Source: Candidatus Moranbacteria bacterium CG_4_9_14_3_um_filter_45_14 (GTDB lineage Bacteria; Patescibacteriota; Minisyncoccia; Moranbacterales; UBA1568). From it: a DNA stretch of 17,170 nt. Shown piece after piece: positions 1-7,108 of the stretch. Made by a program: the position numbers and the translations under genes. The notes beneath the pieces were generated by a model. It did not search any database and was not told the DNA's origin. It worked only from the letters and a program-made list of their open reading frames with translations. Position 1 is the first letter of the stretch; every line of letters begins with the position of its first letter. Location of the stretch: positions 1-17,170 of the forward strand of contig PFVP01000011.1 of NCBI GenBank assembly GCA_002790675.1. The letters run 5' to 3'.

Positions 1-1
1 T

Positions 2-103
2 GAAGATAGATGCGCCGTGATGTATATTAACGGACACCTAAAAGGTTCCATTCCGATAATCAGAGAAAAAGCCTTTACAATGCGCGTAGCGATTTCCCTG
101 TGA
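2..103 (+). CDS. Possible 3' end of a truncated or edge-cut gene
   Basis: The second forward frame is open from the window edge for 33 codons and ends in TGA at 101-103; the other two forward frames have early stops. The peptide contains a stretch reading MYINGHLKGSIPI and has no domain I recognise. A 33-codon open frame is weak evidence for coding. The stop codon lies inside a 13-bp sequence repeated at 596-608, on the far side of the transposase remnant, so an insertion here would leave the reading frame of this gene unchanged. Confidence 0.25.
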   Translation, partial: EDRCAVMYINGHLKGSIPIIREKAFTMRVAISL

Positions 104-131
104 TCTTGTCGCAGGTACTGCTAAGGAAAGT

Positions 132-151
132 TTGAAAACCTTGGTTTTCAA
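132..151. repeat. 9-bp inverted repeat with a 2-nt centre
   Basis: ttgaaaacc at 132-140 is followed by tt and by its exact complement ggttttcaa at 143-151. It lies between the possible upstream gene end and the transposase remnant. No T-run follows on either strand, so it is not a standard terminator. It may be part of an insertion sequence end. Confidence 0.4.
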
Positions 152-182
152 GTTAGACTATAGTAGCAAAGCCTCGGGTCAT

Positions 183-205
183 ACCCTGTGGTCTTGCCAC
201 AGGGT
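183..205. repeat. 9-bp perfect hairpin with 5-nt loop
   Basis: accctgtgg at 183-191, loop tcttg, then ccacagggt at 197-205. The stem is GC-rich and perfect and would be stable in RNA or as a cruciform. No T-run follows on either strand. On the minus strand it lies downstream of the transposase remnant stop. A second, weaker hairpin (caaagaa / ttctttg, 240-257) lies between it and that stop. Confidence 0.5.
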
Positions 206-265
206 TGTTGATTGACCACAAGATATGAGATAGAGGCCTCAAAGAACTTATTCTTTGATATCTGA

Positions 266-595
266 TTAGAATTTGCCCTGAATCCTATCCTTAACTGCAA
301 CATTTCTTTTCTTAGCATTTGGATTCTTTTCATAAAATACTTTGTAAGGAGTAAGATAGTCCAGACGTTTTCTTGGTCTGCTATTGATTTCATCTACGGC
401 ATAGTCAATGCTTTCTTGCGTGACATTTCCCAAAGGTATTTTCTTGGGAAGATATTGCCTGAGTAATTCATTGGAATTCTCATTGCATCCTCGCTCCCAG
501 CCGTGATGCGGATAAGCAAAACACATTTCCATCCCAGTTTCTCTTCCTGTCAGTTTATGATCTGAAAATGTCATACCGTTGTCAGCTGATAGCCC
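266..595 (-). pseudogene. IS30-family transposase remnant, C-terminal part
   Basis: The minus-strand frame encodes the last part of an IS30-type DDE transposase. SADNG carries the second catalytic Asp, FAYPHHGWERG and NENSNELLRQYLP carry the catalytic Glu region, and NSRPRKRLDYLTPYKVF is the usual C-terminal signature. The N-terminal DNA-binding region and the first catalytic Asp are missing. Upstream of about position 600 the frame loses resemblance to the family and meets a TAA at 649-651. The first ATG in frame (572-574) lies just after the second Asp. It ends with TAA at 266-268. An intact family member would be over 300 residues, so this is a non-functional fragment. It marks past mobile-element activity next to the regulator gene. 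Confidence 0.8.
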
Positions 596-608
596 ATTTC
601 CCTGTGAT

Positions 609-739
609 GCGGTAATATGTGTATGAGGCTCTCGTTATGTGTTATGGGTTAGTTGCGACACAACTATCTTACACTACAAACGAGATGTCTTTTGTTTATG
701 GATAGATTGCTATTCAGAATAGAATTCGGGTACGTGGGG
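609..739. other. Non-coding stretch between IS remnant and promoter
   Basis: I find no convincing gene here. It holds small inverted repeats: agttg/caact around 651-665, ctcgtt (631-636) against aacgag (679-684), and the 13-nt palindrome ctattc-a-gaatag at 710-722. It may be the left non-coding end of the insertion sequence whose middle has been lost, but I cannot assign terminal repeats. Confidence 0.3.
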
Positions 740-769
740 TTGACAAAAAGTAAGAATGTGCGGTAATAT
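740..769 (+). promoter_or_regulatory. Consensus sigma-70 promoter for the sigma4/HARE gene
   Basis: A perfect -35 TTGACA at 740-745 is separated by 18 nt from a near-perfect -10 TAATAT at 764-769. The predicted start point is near 776, giving an untranslated leader of about 115 nt before the ATG at 892. This is the best housekeeping-type promoter in the window. Within the leader there is an AAGGAGA-like stretch near 803-809 with no useful start codon after it, and a 15-codon open frame at 834-881. Confidence 0.65.
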
Positions 770-891
770 TAACCAATTCAAGAGAGGGTGCATTTTTGGT
801 AGAAAGGAGACATTTTTGCTTGATCCGCGAGAATGATGATACGGTTTGGTGTAGGAATATCTAAGCAGGAACAAATGTAACGAGAATCATT

Positions 892-1968
892 ATGGCGAAA
901 AGCAAGAAGAACTTGATTGAAAAGAAGAAAGCGAAGGATATGGAAACTTTGTTTTTTGTGCCTGTATTGGAACAGTTCCTCCTGCGTTTGCCGGAACGCT
1001 CACGTGATATCGTGGCATCCCGTTTCGGTATATCAGATGAACGTCCGAAAACATTGGAAGAGATTGGCCATATACACGAGGTGACCCGTGAACGCGTCCG
1101 CCAGATCATTATGAGCGCGCTGGGATTTCTTTCGCAGGAACACAAACATCATTCATTCATACAGATTTCTACGTGTATTCACTCCACGCTTGAGGAAAAA
1201 AGCGGTATCGTCAGGACGGAAGAATTGCTCAGCATACTCGCACCGCTCGGGAAACAGGAACGCGGAGCCCTCTTGGTTTTCATCGAATGCCTCCCTACTA
1301 TCAAGAAAGAGAAGGCAACCGAAGAATATGAGAAAGTATATATTCTAAAGGAGAATTTCTCATTCTCCCGATGGAAGAAGGTGAAGGATATGGCGAAGCT
1401 CATCTTACAGGAAGCGAATAAGCCACTTGTCGCAGATGATTTCTACAGTCGTTTCCAGAAAAAAGATCTTACGATCAATCAGCAAGAGTTCTTCAATTTT
1501 CTGGCTGTGGCGAAAGATATCAGGCAGAATGTTTTTGGAGAATGGGGGCTTGTGGATTGGAGCGATATCAAACCACGGGGAACTCGTGAGAAAGCCTACC
1601 TTGTTCTGAAGACAACAGGTACACCGCTTCATTTCCGAAAGATCGCTTCACTCATCGACAGTTACGGACTCAAGAGTAGCAAGAAAAGTCACAGTCATCC
1701 GCAGACAGTGCACAATGAACTCATCAAAGATAAACGCTTCGTGCTCGTCGGACGTGGTACGTATGCTCTTTCTGAATGGGGGTACAAAAAAGGCACTGTC
1801 AAGGAAGTTTTGGAAGAGATCCTGAAGAAAGCTGATAAACCACTCTCTCGTGAAGAAGTATTGATTCAACTTCTCAAAATACGCCAGGTCAAGAAGTCCA
1901 CCGTCGTTATCAATTTGAATACCTTTTTCCAGCGTGTTGGCAAGAACGCTTATAGCATTAAAAAATAG
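892..1968 (+). CDS. Sigma-70 region 4 / HARE-HTH transcription regulator
   Basis: This is a predicted DNA-binding protein of 358 residues. Residues about 20-80 match sigma-70 region 4: RSRDIVASRFGI is followed by the helix-turn-helix TLEEIGHIHEVTRERVRQI, the -35 recognition fold. No region 2 (core binding and promoter melting) is present, so it is unlikely to be a complete sigma factor. Residues about 231-302 resemble a HARE-HTH domain, as in the RpoE/delta subunit of RNA polymerase, and the last 55 residues look like a further winged helix. The N-terminus is Lys-rich. The ATG at 892 gives MAKSKKN; no good Shine-Dalgarno precedes it. The gene stands alone behind a consensus promoter, and the next gene has its own promoter candidate. 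Likely role is transcription regulation through -35 recognition or RNA polymerase contact; this is inference. Confidence 0.8.
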   Translation: MAKSKKNLIEKKKAKDMETLFFVPVLEQFLLRLPERSRDIVASRFGISDERPKTLEEIGHIHEVTRERVRQIIMSALGFLSQEHKHHSFIQISTCIHSTLEEKSGIVRTEELLSILAPLGKQERGALLVFIECLPTIKKEKATEEYEKVYILKENFSFSRWKKVKDMAKLILQEANKPLVADDFYSRFQKKDLTINQQEFFNFLAVAKDIRQNVFGEWGLVDWSDIKPRGTREKAYLVLKTTGTPLHFRKIASLIDSYGLKSSKKSHSHPQTVHNELIKDKRFVLVGRGTYALSEWGYKKGTVKEVLEEILKKADKPLSREEVLIQLLKIRQVKKSTVVINLNTFFQRVGKNAYSIKK

Positions 1969-1989
1969 GAGCGCTGGGGCATTCTTCTT

Positions 1990-2016
1990 TTGCACCGGTG
2001 CAGAACATGCTAGACT
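1990..2016 (+). promoter_or_regulatory. Extended -10 promoter with 12-bp palindrome in -35 region
   Basis: TGCTAGACT at 2008-2016 is an extended -10 element. A TTGCAC at 1990-1995 could act as -35, with a short 15-nt spacer. The perfect palindrome tgcaccggtgca at 1991-2002 covers the -35 and upper spacer, and extends to an 18-bp near-palindrome (1988-2005) with one mismatch. A bound dimer there would compete with RNA polymerase. The start point would be about 2023, 58 nt before the ATG at 2081. Confidence 0.4.
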
Positions 2017-2080
2017 GAAAGAGTGATATTGTTTTCGTAGCATTACTGAATAGGTAATAGGGTCAACGAACCCCAAAAAA

Positions 2081-3379
2081 ATGAATTCTCTTTTTCATAG
2101 CTTTACAAACGTATTTTCGATGATGTCTGGAGCATTCTCTTCTGTCTTGGACGTATGGTTCATCCTTTTTCCGCCACTTCTTTTTTTTCTTTTCAAAATA
2201 TTCTGGATCTATTACGTACAAGGACAGTATGCTTCGAGCATCAAATGGGTTCTGCTTGAAATTTTTCCTCCGCGTGATTCCGAGAAGAGTCCGCTTCTTA
2301 TGGAATCCATCTATGCAGGGTTCGCTGGAATACATTCGACTCCGAGTGCCGCGGAAGAATGGATCAAGGGGGTATATGTACCGGCCTTCTCTTTGGAAAT
2401 AGTCAGTACCGAAGGTCAGGTGCATTTCTATGTGCGTTCACCGAAGAACTTTCAGGATCTCGTTGAGGCTCATTTTTATGCTCAGTATCCTGGTGTGGAA
2501 ATCAGTGAAGTCGAAGATTATATATATCAGGTTCCGCATACGATACCGAACAACGAATGGGATTTGTGGGGGACTGATTTTCTCCTTGCTGCCGATGACC
2601 TCTATCCGATCAAGACGTATAAATATTTCGAAGAAACGGTAACCGGGAAGATGATAGATCCTTTGGCTGGTCTTATTGAAGCGATGTCCAAGATTGGCCC
2701 GGGTCAGCATCTCTGGTTGCAGTATATCGTGTCACCACTTCATGCGAATGTGATGAAAGATCTTCAGAAGACGATCGACAAATTCTTGGGGAAATCCGAG
2801 GAAAAACACAGCAGTCTGATAGGGGATCTCTTCTCCGGCATCAAGGATATTGTTGCGAATATTACAAGAGGGCTTATGGGAGGCGAGTTTATTTTTTCAT
2901 CTGGTGAAGGAAAAGAATCGAAAGACGAGTCCCCGGTTGAATTCCGTCTTACTCCGGGTGAAAAAGACAAATTGAAAGCTATCGAAGCCAACATCGGGAA
3001 ACAGATGTTCCGTACGCGTATGCGACACGTGTATATAGGGAGACGCGATGTGTTCGACAAATCGACGGGCGTGTCAGCTTTCATCGGAGCTCTCAAGCAG
3101 TTCAATGATCACAATTTGAATAGTTTCAAGCCGGATGACAATACGAAAACATATTCAAATTATATTTTCAAGGATGAGCGTTTGCGATATAGACAACGTC
3201 GTTTGTTCAGACGATATATCGGAAGAGATTCTGATCCGCAGAGTACACGGTTTATGCTGAGCACCGAAGAATTGGCTACTGTTTTTCATATTCCGGATAT
3301 GTCTATTACGTCACCATCTTTGACACGCGTTGCTTCGAAGCGGGGTGGTGCGCCATCTAATCTGCCCATTCAAATGTAA
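2081..3379 (+). CDS. Membrane-anchored partner of the TraG-like ATPase
   Basis: This 432-residue protein has one strong hydrophobic segment at residues about 25-46 (VWFILFPPLLFFLFKIFWIYY) and a large soluble remainder. It resembles the conserved Patescibacteria family found directly upstream of VirD4/TraG-like ATPases (I believe the family filed as DUF8128; not certain). The soluble part contains alternating alpha/beta stretches such as GQVHFYVRSPKNFQDLVEAHF, reminiscent of the domain that precedes the motor in some HerA/VirB4-like proteins, and GQHLWLQYIVSP. A Ser/Glu/Lys-rich region lies near residues 240-295. The ATPase starts 5 nt after the stop, so the two are co-transcribed and probably form one complex at the membrane. 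No Shine-Dalgarno precedes the ATG. The biochemical function is unknown. Confidence 0.8.
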   Translation: MNSLFHSFTNVFSMMSGAFSSVLDVWFILFPPLLFFLFKIFWIYYVQGQYASSIKWVLLEIFPPRDSEKSPLLMESIYAGFAGIHSTPSAAEEWIKGVYVPAFSLEIVSTEGQVHFYVRSPKNFQDLVEAHFYAQYPGVEISEVEDYIYQVPHTIPNNEWDLWGTDFLLAADDLYPIKTYKYFEETVTGKMIDPLAGLIEAMSKIGPGQHLWLQYIVSPLHANVMKDLQKTIDKFLGKSEEKHSSLIGDLFSGIKDIVANITRGLMGGEFIFSSGEGKESKDESPVEFRLTPGEKDKLKAIEANIGKQMFRTRMRHVYIGRRDVFDKSTGVSAFIGALKQFNDHNLNSFKPDDNTKTYSNYIFKDERLRYRQRRLFRRYIGRDSDPQSTRFMLSTEELATVFHIPDMSITSPSLTRVASKRGGAPSNLPIQM

Positions 3380-3384
3380 ACACT

Positions 3385-5391
3385 ATGGCGACTCACGATC
3401 AAAACGACATCACTTTTTTTGCCAAAACCAATTTCCGCAATCAGGAGAAGGTGTTCGGCATCAAAACCGACGATCGTCGCAGGCATATGTATGTCATCGG
3501 CAAGACGGGTATGGGGAAAACGAACCTGCTCGAAAATTTGGCTATTCAGGACATTCAGAAAGGTCACGGCATCGCTTTCATCGATCCTCACGGCGATACG
3601 GCCGAAAAACTTATCAGAGCTATTCCGTCGAATCGTATCAACGATGTCATCTATCTCAATCCATCCGATCAGGAATTTCCGATCGCATTCAACGTGATGG
3701 AAAAAGTCGATCCAGAATATCGTCACCTCGTCGCATCGGGTTTGGTAGGTGTCTTCAAGAAAATCTGGGCGGATTCCTGGGGACCACGATTGGAATATAT
3801 CTTGCGCAATGCCATCCTGGCGCTCCTCGAATACCCGGGCAGTACGCTTCTCGGCGTGACACGTATTCTGGTCGACAAATCATATCGCGCGCGTGTGGTA
3901 GAGAAAATAACGGATCCTGTGGTGCGGAGTTTCTGGGTGGATGAATTCTCGCAGTGGAATGACCGGGTACTCCAAGAAGTGATTTCGCCGATTCAGAACA
4001 AAGTCGGGCAGTTTCTTTCGAGTTCGCTCATCAGAAACATCGTCGGTCAGACGGTTTCCTCTTTCAATATCCGTGAGGCGATGGATAGCCGGAAGATTCT
4101 CATCATCAATCTTTCCAAGGGTCGCATCGGAGAAGATAACGGAGCGCTCCTCGGTGCGATGCTTATTACCAAGATTCAGTTGGCAGCGATGGGTCGGGTA
4201 GATATTCCCGAAGAAGAACGTAAGGATTTCTACTTGTATGTCGATGAATTCCAGAACTTCGCGACAGAATCATTCGCCAACATCCTTTCGGAGGCACGTA
4301 AATATCGTCTCAATCTGATTCTCGCCAATCAGTACGTGACGCAGATCGATGAAACGGTACGTGATGCCATATTCGGAAACGCAGGCTCTCTCGTTTCGTT
4401 TCGTGTCGGTGCGATGGACGCAGAATTCCTCGAGAAAGAATTTGAGCCGGTATTTATGATGAATGACATCGTCAATCTGCCGAAATATCAGATCTATCTG
4501 AAATTGATGATCGACGGTATCGCAGGGGATGCATTCAGTGCGACGACGCTTCCCCCGATCAAACTTGAAGACGCCGGTAATGAAGTGAAAATCATTCAAA
4601 GTTCGAGAGAACGTTATTCATCGAGCCGAGAAGAAGTAGAGGATAAGATCCGTCGTTGGAGCGGAATGTTGACGGCGGAAGAACGTCAGGCGATCGCCGA
4701 TGAACAGAAGGCCGTATCTCCTCCAGTGCGACCGATCGTGGCGGCGAAACCATCACGAGAGAAAGAGTCTGTTAGAAGGAACAGCGTCTCTGTGGCGAAA
4801 GCTTCTCAAGCACCATCACAGGCATCGTTGATTACAGAAAAAAGAGTGTCGAGAGAAGAAGGTGCACCGCCTAAGCAACCTCTCTTTGAGCCAGCACTTG
4901 CCCCGAAAAAAGCATCTTTTGCTTCTCTCGTTCAGTCAGAAACAAAAGACGTTGTGACGAAACGAGAACTAGAAGAAGTCCAGCCGGAAGCGGTTTTTGA
5001 GGCGACGCCTGTCCAGAAAACGGAGGAGAAGAAATTGTATCAAGCACACTGCGCGAGTTGCGGGATCGACATTAAAGTTCCTTTCGTACCAGATGGTAAA
5101 CGGCCGACATTCTGTAAAGATTGTTTGCGTGATTATCAGCGTTCTGTAGCTAAGGCGCGCAATGAAATAGTGGAAAAAAAGAACTCCTCTCTCACCGCAT
5201 CTCCCGTTCCTTTTGTTGTGCCGAAAGAGCGCGTGGCGCATCTCAAAACGTATGTTTCATCCGATGCGCCGATGTCACTCGCTCAAATAGGCAATGTCGG
5301 ACCGAAAAAATTCAAATCGCTTCATAATCGTCCCTCTATCAATCTAAATGAGGTACGAGCGATGATCGAGGATGCGAAGAAGGACATTTGA
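3385..5391 (+). CDS. VirD4/TraG-like DNA-translocase ATPase with C-terminal zinc ribbon
   Basis: A 668-residue P-loop ATPase of the FtsK/HerA/VirD4 superfamily. Walker A is GKTGMGKT (residues 39-46), followed by the typical GIAFIDPHGD. Walker B is YLYVDEFQNF with D287/E288, and RLNLILANQYVTQI resembles the TraM-recognition/TraD-like part of coupling proteins. Residues about 420-545 are charged, Pro/Ser-rich and probably disordered. Residues 556-580 form a CxxC-x17-CxxC zinc ribbon (C556, C559, C577, C580), a module common in Patescibacteria and Chloroflexi. A short helical end follows. The protein has no membrane segment of its own, and the adjacent upstream gene supplies one. Known relatives move DNA or proteins through membranes using ATP. 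No relaxase, VirB4 or pilus gene is visible here, so conjugation cannot be claimed. Confidence 0.85.
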   Translation: MATHDQNDITFFAKTNFRNQEKVFGIKTDDRRRHMYVIGKTGMGKTNLLENLAIQDIQKGHGIAFIDPHGDTAEKLIRAIPSNRINDVIYLNPSDQEFPIAFNVMEKVDPEYRHLVASGLVGVFKKIWADSWGPRLEYILRNAILALLEYPGSTLLGVTRILVDKSYRARVVEKITDPVVRSFWVDEFSQWNDRVLQEVISPIQNKVGQFLSSSLIRNIVGQTVSSFNIREAMDSRKILIINLSKGRIGEDNGALLGAMLITKIQLAAMGRVDIPEEERKDFYLYVDEFQNFATESFANILSEARKYRLNLILANQYVTQIDETVRDAIFGNAGSLVSFRVGAMDAEFLEKEFEPVFMMNDIVNLPKYQIYLKLMIDGIAGDAFSATTLPPIKLEDAGNEVKIIQSSRERYSSSREEVEDKIRRWSGMLTAEERQAIADEQKAVSPPVRPIVAAKPSREKESVRRNSVSVAKASQAPSQASLITEKRVSREEGAPPKQPLFEPALAPKKASFASLVQSETKDVVTKRELEEVQPEAVFEATPVQKTEEKKLYQAHCASCGIDIKVPFVPDGKRPTFCKDCLRDYQRSVAKARNEIVEKKNSSLTASPVPFVVPKERVAHLKTYVSSDAPMSLAQIGNVGPKKFKSLHNRPSINLNEVRAMIEDAKKDI

Positions 5392-5395
5392 GATG

Positions 5396-5424
5396 TTGTG
5401 ATAGCATTCATTTTTTGGTAGTAT
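5396..5424 (+). promoter_or_regulatory. Promoter candidate for the envelope operon
   Basis: TTGTGA at 5396-5401, a 17-nt spacer, then TAGTAT at 5419-5424 preceded by TG at 5416-5417 (extended -10, TGGTAGTAT). The predicted start is near 5431, 30 nt upstream of the small ORF at 5461. It starts only a few bases after the ATPase stop codon. Confidence 0.5.
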
Positions 5425-5460
5425 AAGAGAAGCGTAAGATGAAGTAAGAGAGTACTATAT

Positions 5461-5571
5461 ATGAGTTTTCATAAATGGCACAAGAAAGTGTATAAGATCT
5501 GGGTAGTCGTGTCGATTCTTGTCGTGATATCTATGGTGGGATTTTTGGTTGCTCCTTTCTTCCTCCATTAG
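5461..5571 (+). CDS. 36-residue single-span membrane peptide
   Basis: ATG at 5461 to TAG at 5569-5571 encodes 36 residues. The N-terminus is basic (HKWHKKVYK), then a single hydrophobic segment runs to the end (WVVVSILVVISMVGFLVAPF). This is the layout of a small inner-membrane protein with its N-terminus inside. It lies right behind a promoter candidate and 15 nt before the FtsB-like gene, so it is the first gene of that run. I do not recognise the family. Gene position and protein-like composition support it; its length does not allow more. Confidence 0.55.
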   Translation: MSFHKWHKKVYKIWVVVSILVVISMVGFLVAPFFLH

Positions 5572-5586
5572 GTATATGTCTGGCAT

Positions 5587-5979
5587 ATGGCGAAACAGAG
5601 ATGGTGGAAGAAAATAGTGATCAGTATGGTTGTCCTTCTAGGTGGCTGGGCGCTCTATCTTTCTTCGAAACAGATCGAAAGGAATCACCGCATTCAAGAA
5701 GAGGTTTCTTCCCTTGAGACTGAGGCCATCAAGATCCGTCGTGAGAACGAGACGCTTTCCGAAAAGATCCAGTATTTTTCCTCAGATGATTTTCGTGAGC
5801 AAGAAGCAAAAAAGAAGCTTGGTTTGAAAAAATCAGAGGAAACAGTCGTGATCATCAAACCTCAGCCGGAACAGAACAAAGAAGGAGAGAACTCTTCTGT
5901 GATGAAGCAACAGACGTCAACGGATATCGGAAAGGAGAATGTACCGAACTATGAGAAGTGGTGGAAAATATTTTTTTAA
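5587..5979 (+). CDS. FtsB/DivIC-like septum formation initiator protein
   Basis: A 130-residue bitopic protein. A basic start (MAKQRWWKK) precedes a membrane segment at residues about 10-26, then a coiled coil at about 28-65 with heptad-like Leu/Ile spacing (EEVSSLETEAIKIRRENETL). The FtsB/DivIC signature follows: YFSSDDFREQEAKKKLGLKK, then EETVVII. The last 35 residues are polar and unlike the short FtsB tail, ending in aromatic KWWKIFF. Family members bridge FtsQ/DivIB and FtsL in the divisome, outside the membrane. Here the neighbours are not cell-wall genes but a foldase and a protease. No FtsL or FtsQ gene is in the window. The family call is from pattern recognition of a short, weakly conserved protein. 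Confidence 0.75.
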   Translation: MAKQRWWKKIVISMVVLLGGWALYLSSKQIERNHRIQEEVSSLETEAIKIRRENETLSEKIQYFSSDDFREQEAKKKLGLKKSEETVVIIKPQPEQNKEGENSSVMKQQTSTDIGKENVPNYEKWWKIFF

Positions 5980-5999
5980 AAATCTCGCAATAAGGATAT

Positions 6000-7061
6000 A
6001 TGTTGAATAATGTGAAAAATGTTTTGAGAAGAATCCGTATCAGCACGGTTTTGTATGCATCCTTTGCAACACTCATCCTCATTTTTGTGGTGAGTCTGAT
6101 CGTTGTCTATGCTTTTCCGGAGTCGAATGTGTTCGCGAGCCGATTGAAGGGTGTCCTGCCTTATCCGCTAGTGGTTATGAGTTATCAGGACGGGATCACT
6201 TTCCGCACGCTTTCTCAGAATATGGTTTCGGTTAAACGTTTTTATGAAACACAGGATTTCTCAAAAATCGGTCTGCGTGTCGATTTCTCTACGGAAGACG
6301 GACAGAAACGTTTCAGGGTGCGGGAGAAGGAGGTTTTGAATAAGATGATCGAAGACAAAGCCATTGAGAGGATAGCGAAAGCACAGGGTATCACCGTGAG
6401 TCGTGATGAAGCGACGCAGGGCGTTTCGCGGAAATTGGAAGAATACGGCAGTGGTACAGAGGTGAGAAAGGAGCTTGATCGCCTGTATGGCTGGACACTG
6501 TCTGATTTTGAAGAGAGAGTCGTCCTTCCGAGTTTGTATCAGGAAAAATTGCAGGCAAGTTTTGTCAAGAAAACAACAGACTCGACCGCTTCAGCGAGAG
6601 AGAAGATCCTTGAGGCGCAGAAAGATTTACGAGCCGGTACTGCTTTCTCAGATGTTGCTCAGAAATATTCAGAGAGTGATACCGCGAAAGATAGTGGTGA
6701 TTTGGGTTGGTTCGCTCTGGCAGACTTGCTTCCTGAATTGCAGACGCTTGTCAGAGCGCAAAAAGTCGGTGTTCCAGGGGATGTCGTTGAGACTGAACTC
6801 GGCTTTCATATCGTTCTGGTAGAAGAGGTGAAAAAGGAAGACACGAAACAACTCTATCGGTTGAAACAGATTTTCACGAAAAAAACAACATTTTCTGATT
6901 TTCTTTCTGAGAAGATGCGTGGACTTTCCGTGTATGTGCTCTCCTCGGAATATGAATGGAATGCATCAGAAGCTCGTGTAGAATTCCGAAAACAAGAAAT
7001 GCGTGATTTCGAAAAGAATCTGTATGAAAAATCGGATGGTGATGCGGCATTCTTGTTTTGA
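6000..7061 (+). CDS. Membrane-anchored parvulin-type peptidyl-prolyl isomerase (PrsA/SurA-like)
   Basis: This 353-residue protein has a basic N-terminus and one membrane segment (residues about 17-38). A SurA/PrsA-like N-terminal chaperone region follows (EVLNKMIEDKAIERIAKAQGITVS; LYGWTLSDFEERVVLPSLYQEKL). The rotamase domain spans residues about 197-280, with DLRAGTAFSDVAQKYSES, DSGDLGWFALADL and ELGFHIVLVEEV as the characteristic strands. About 70 extra residues follow. Family members catalyse prolyl isomerisation and help secreted proteins fold outside the membrane. The gene has one of the few real Shine-Dalgarno sequences in this window (AAGGA at 5992-5996). It lies 20 nt after the FtsB-like gene, and its TGA lies about 50 nt before the protease ATG, consistent with one operon for envelope quality control. 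Confidence 0.88.
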   Translation: MLNNVKNVLRRIRISTVLYASFATLILIFVVSLIVVYAFPESNVFASRLKGVLPYPLVVMSYQDGITFRTLSQNMVSVKRFYETQDFSKIGLRVDFSTEDGQKRFRVREKEVLNKMIEDKAIERIAKAQGITVSRDEATQGVSRKLEEYGSGTEVRKELDRLYGWTLSDFEERVVLPSLYQEKLQASFVKKTTDSTASAREKILEAQKDLRAGTAFSDVAQKYSESDTAKDSGDLGWFALADLLPELQTLVRAQKVGVPGDVVETELGFHIVLVEEVKKEDTKQLYRLKQIFTKKTTFSDFLSEKMRGLSVYVLSSEYEWNASEARVEFRKQEMRDFEKNLYEKSDGDAAFLF

Positions 7062-7108
7062 GGAATGCAGAGTATAACCTCTCTCATAATTTCAACAAAT
7101 ATTTTCTT

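Larger units (their letters stand above)
92..608. repeat. 13-bp perfect direct repeat flanking the IS30 remnant
   Basis: The sequence atttccctgtgat occurs at 92-104 and again at 596-608 in the same orientation. The transposase homology on the minus strand begins immediately inside the right copy, at the LSADNG motif. This fits either a target duplication around a truncated element or a deletion endpoint between short repeats. Typical IS30-family target duplications are only 2-3 bp, which argues against a simple insertion. Confidence 0.4.

Noticed and set aside
183..205. Intrinsic terminator for the transposase remnant
   Set aside because: The stem is strong, but neither strand has a T-run after it, so I list it only as a hairpin.
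834..881. 15-codon leader peptide before the sigma4/HARE gene
   Set aside because: It has no Shine-Dalgarno at a usable distance and no amino-acid bias suggesting attenuation; a frame this short is expected by chance.
1..890. tRNA or other known RNA gene near the left edge
   Set aside because: Hairpins are present, but no cloverleaf arrangement, T-loop consensus or CCA end was found.
3330..3944. 204-codon forward frame overlapping the ATPase gene
   Set aside because: It is a shadow in another frame of the ATPase, Arg/Ser-rich with no domain, while the main frame carries Walker A and conserved motifs.
7058..7108. TTG start adding 17 residues to the HtrA-like protease
   Set aside because: It is possible because TTG overlaps the upstream TGA, but no Shine-Dalgarno is present, the added residues look unlike a membrane-protein start, and ATG 7109 with a nearby TATAAC is more natural.
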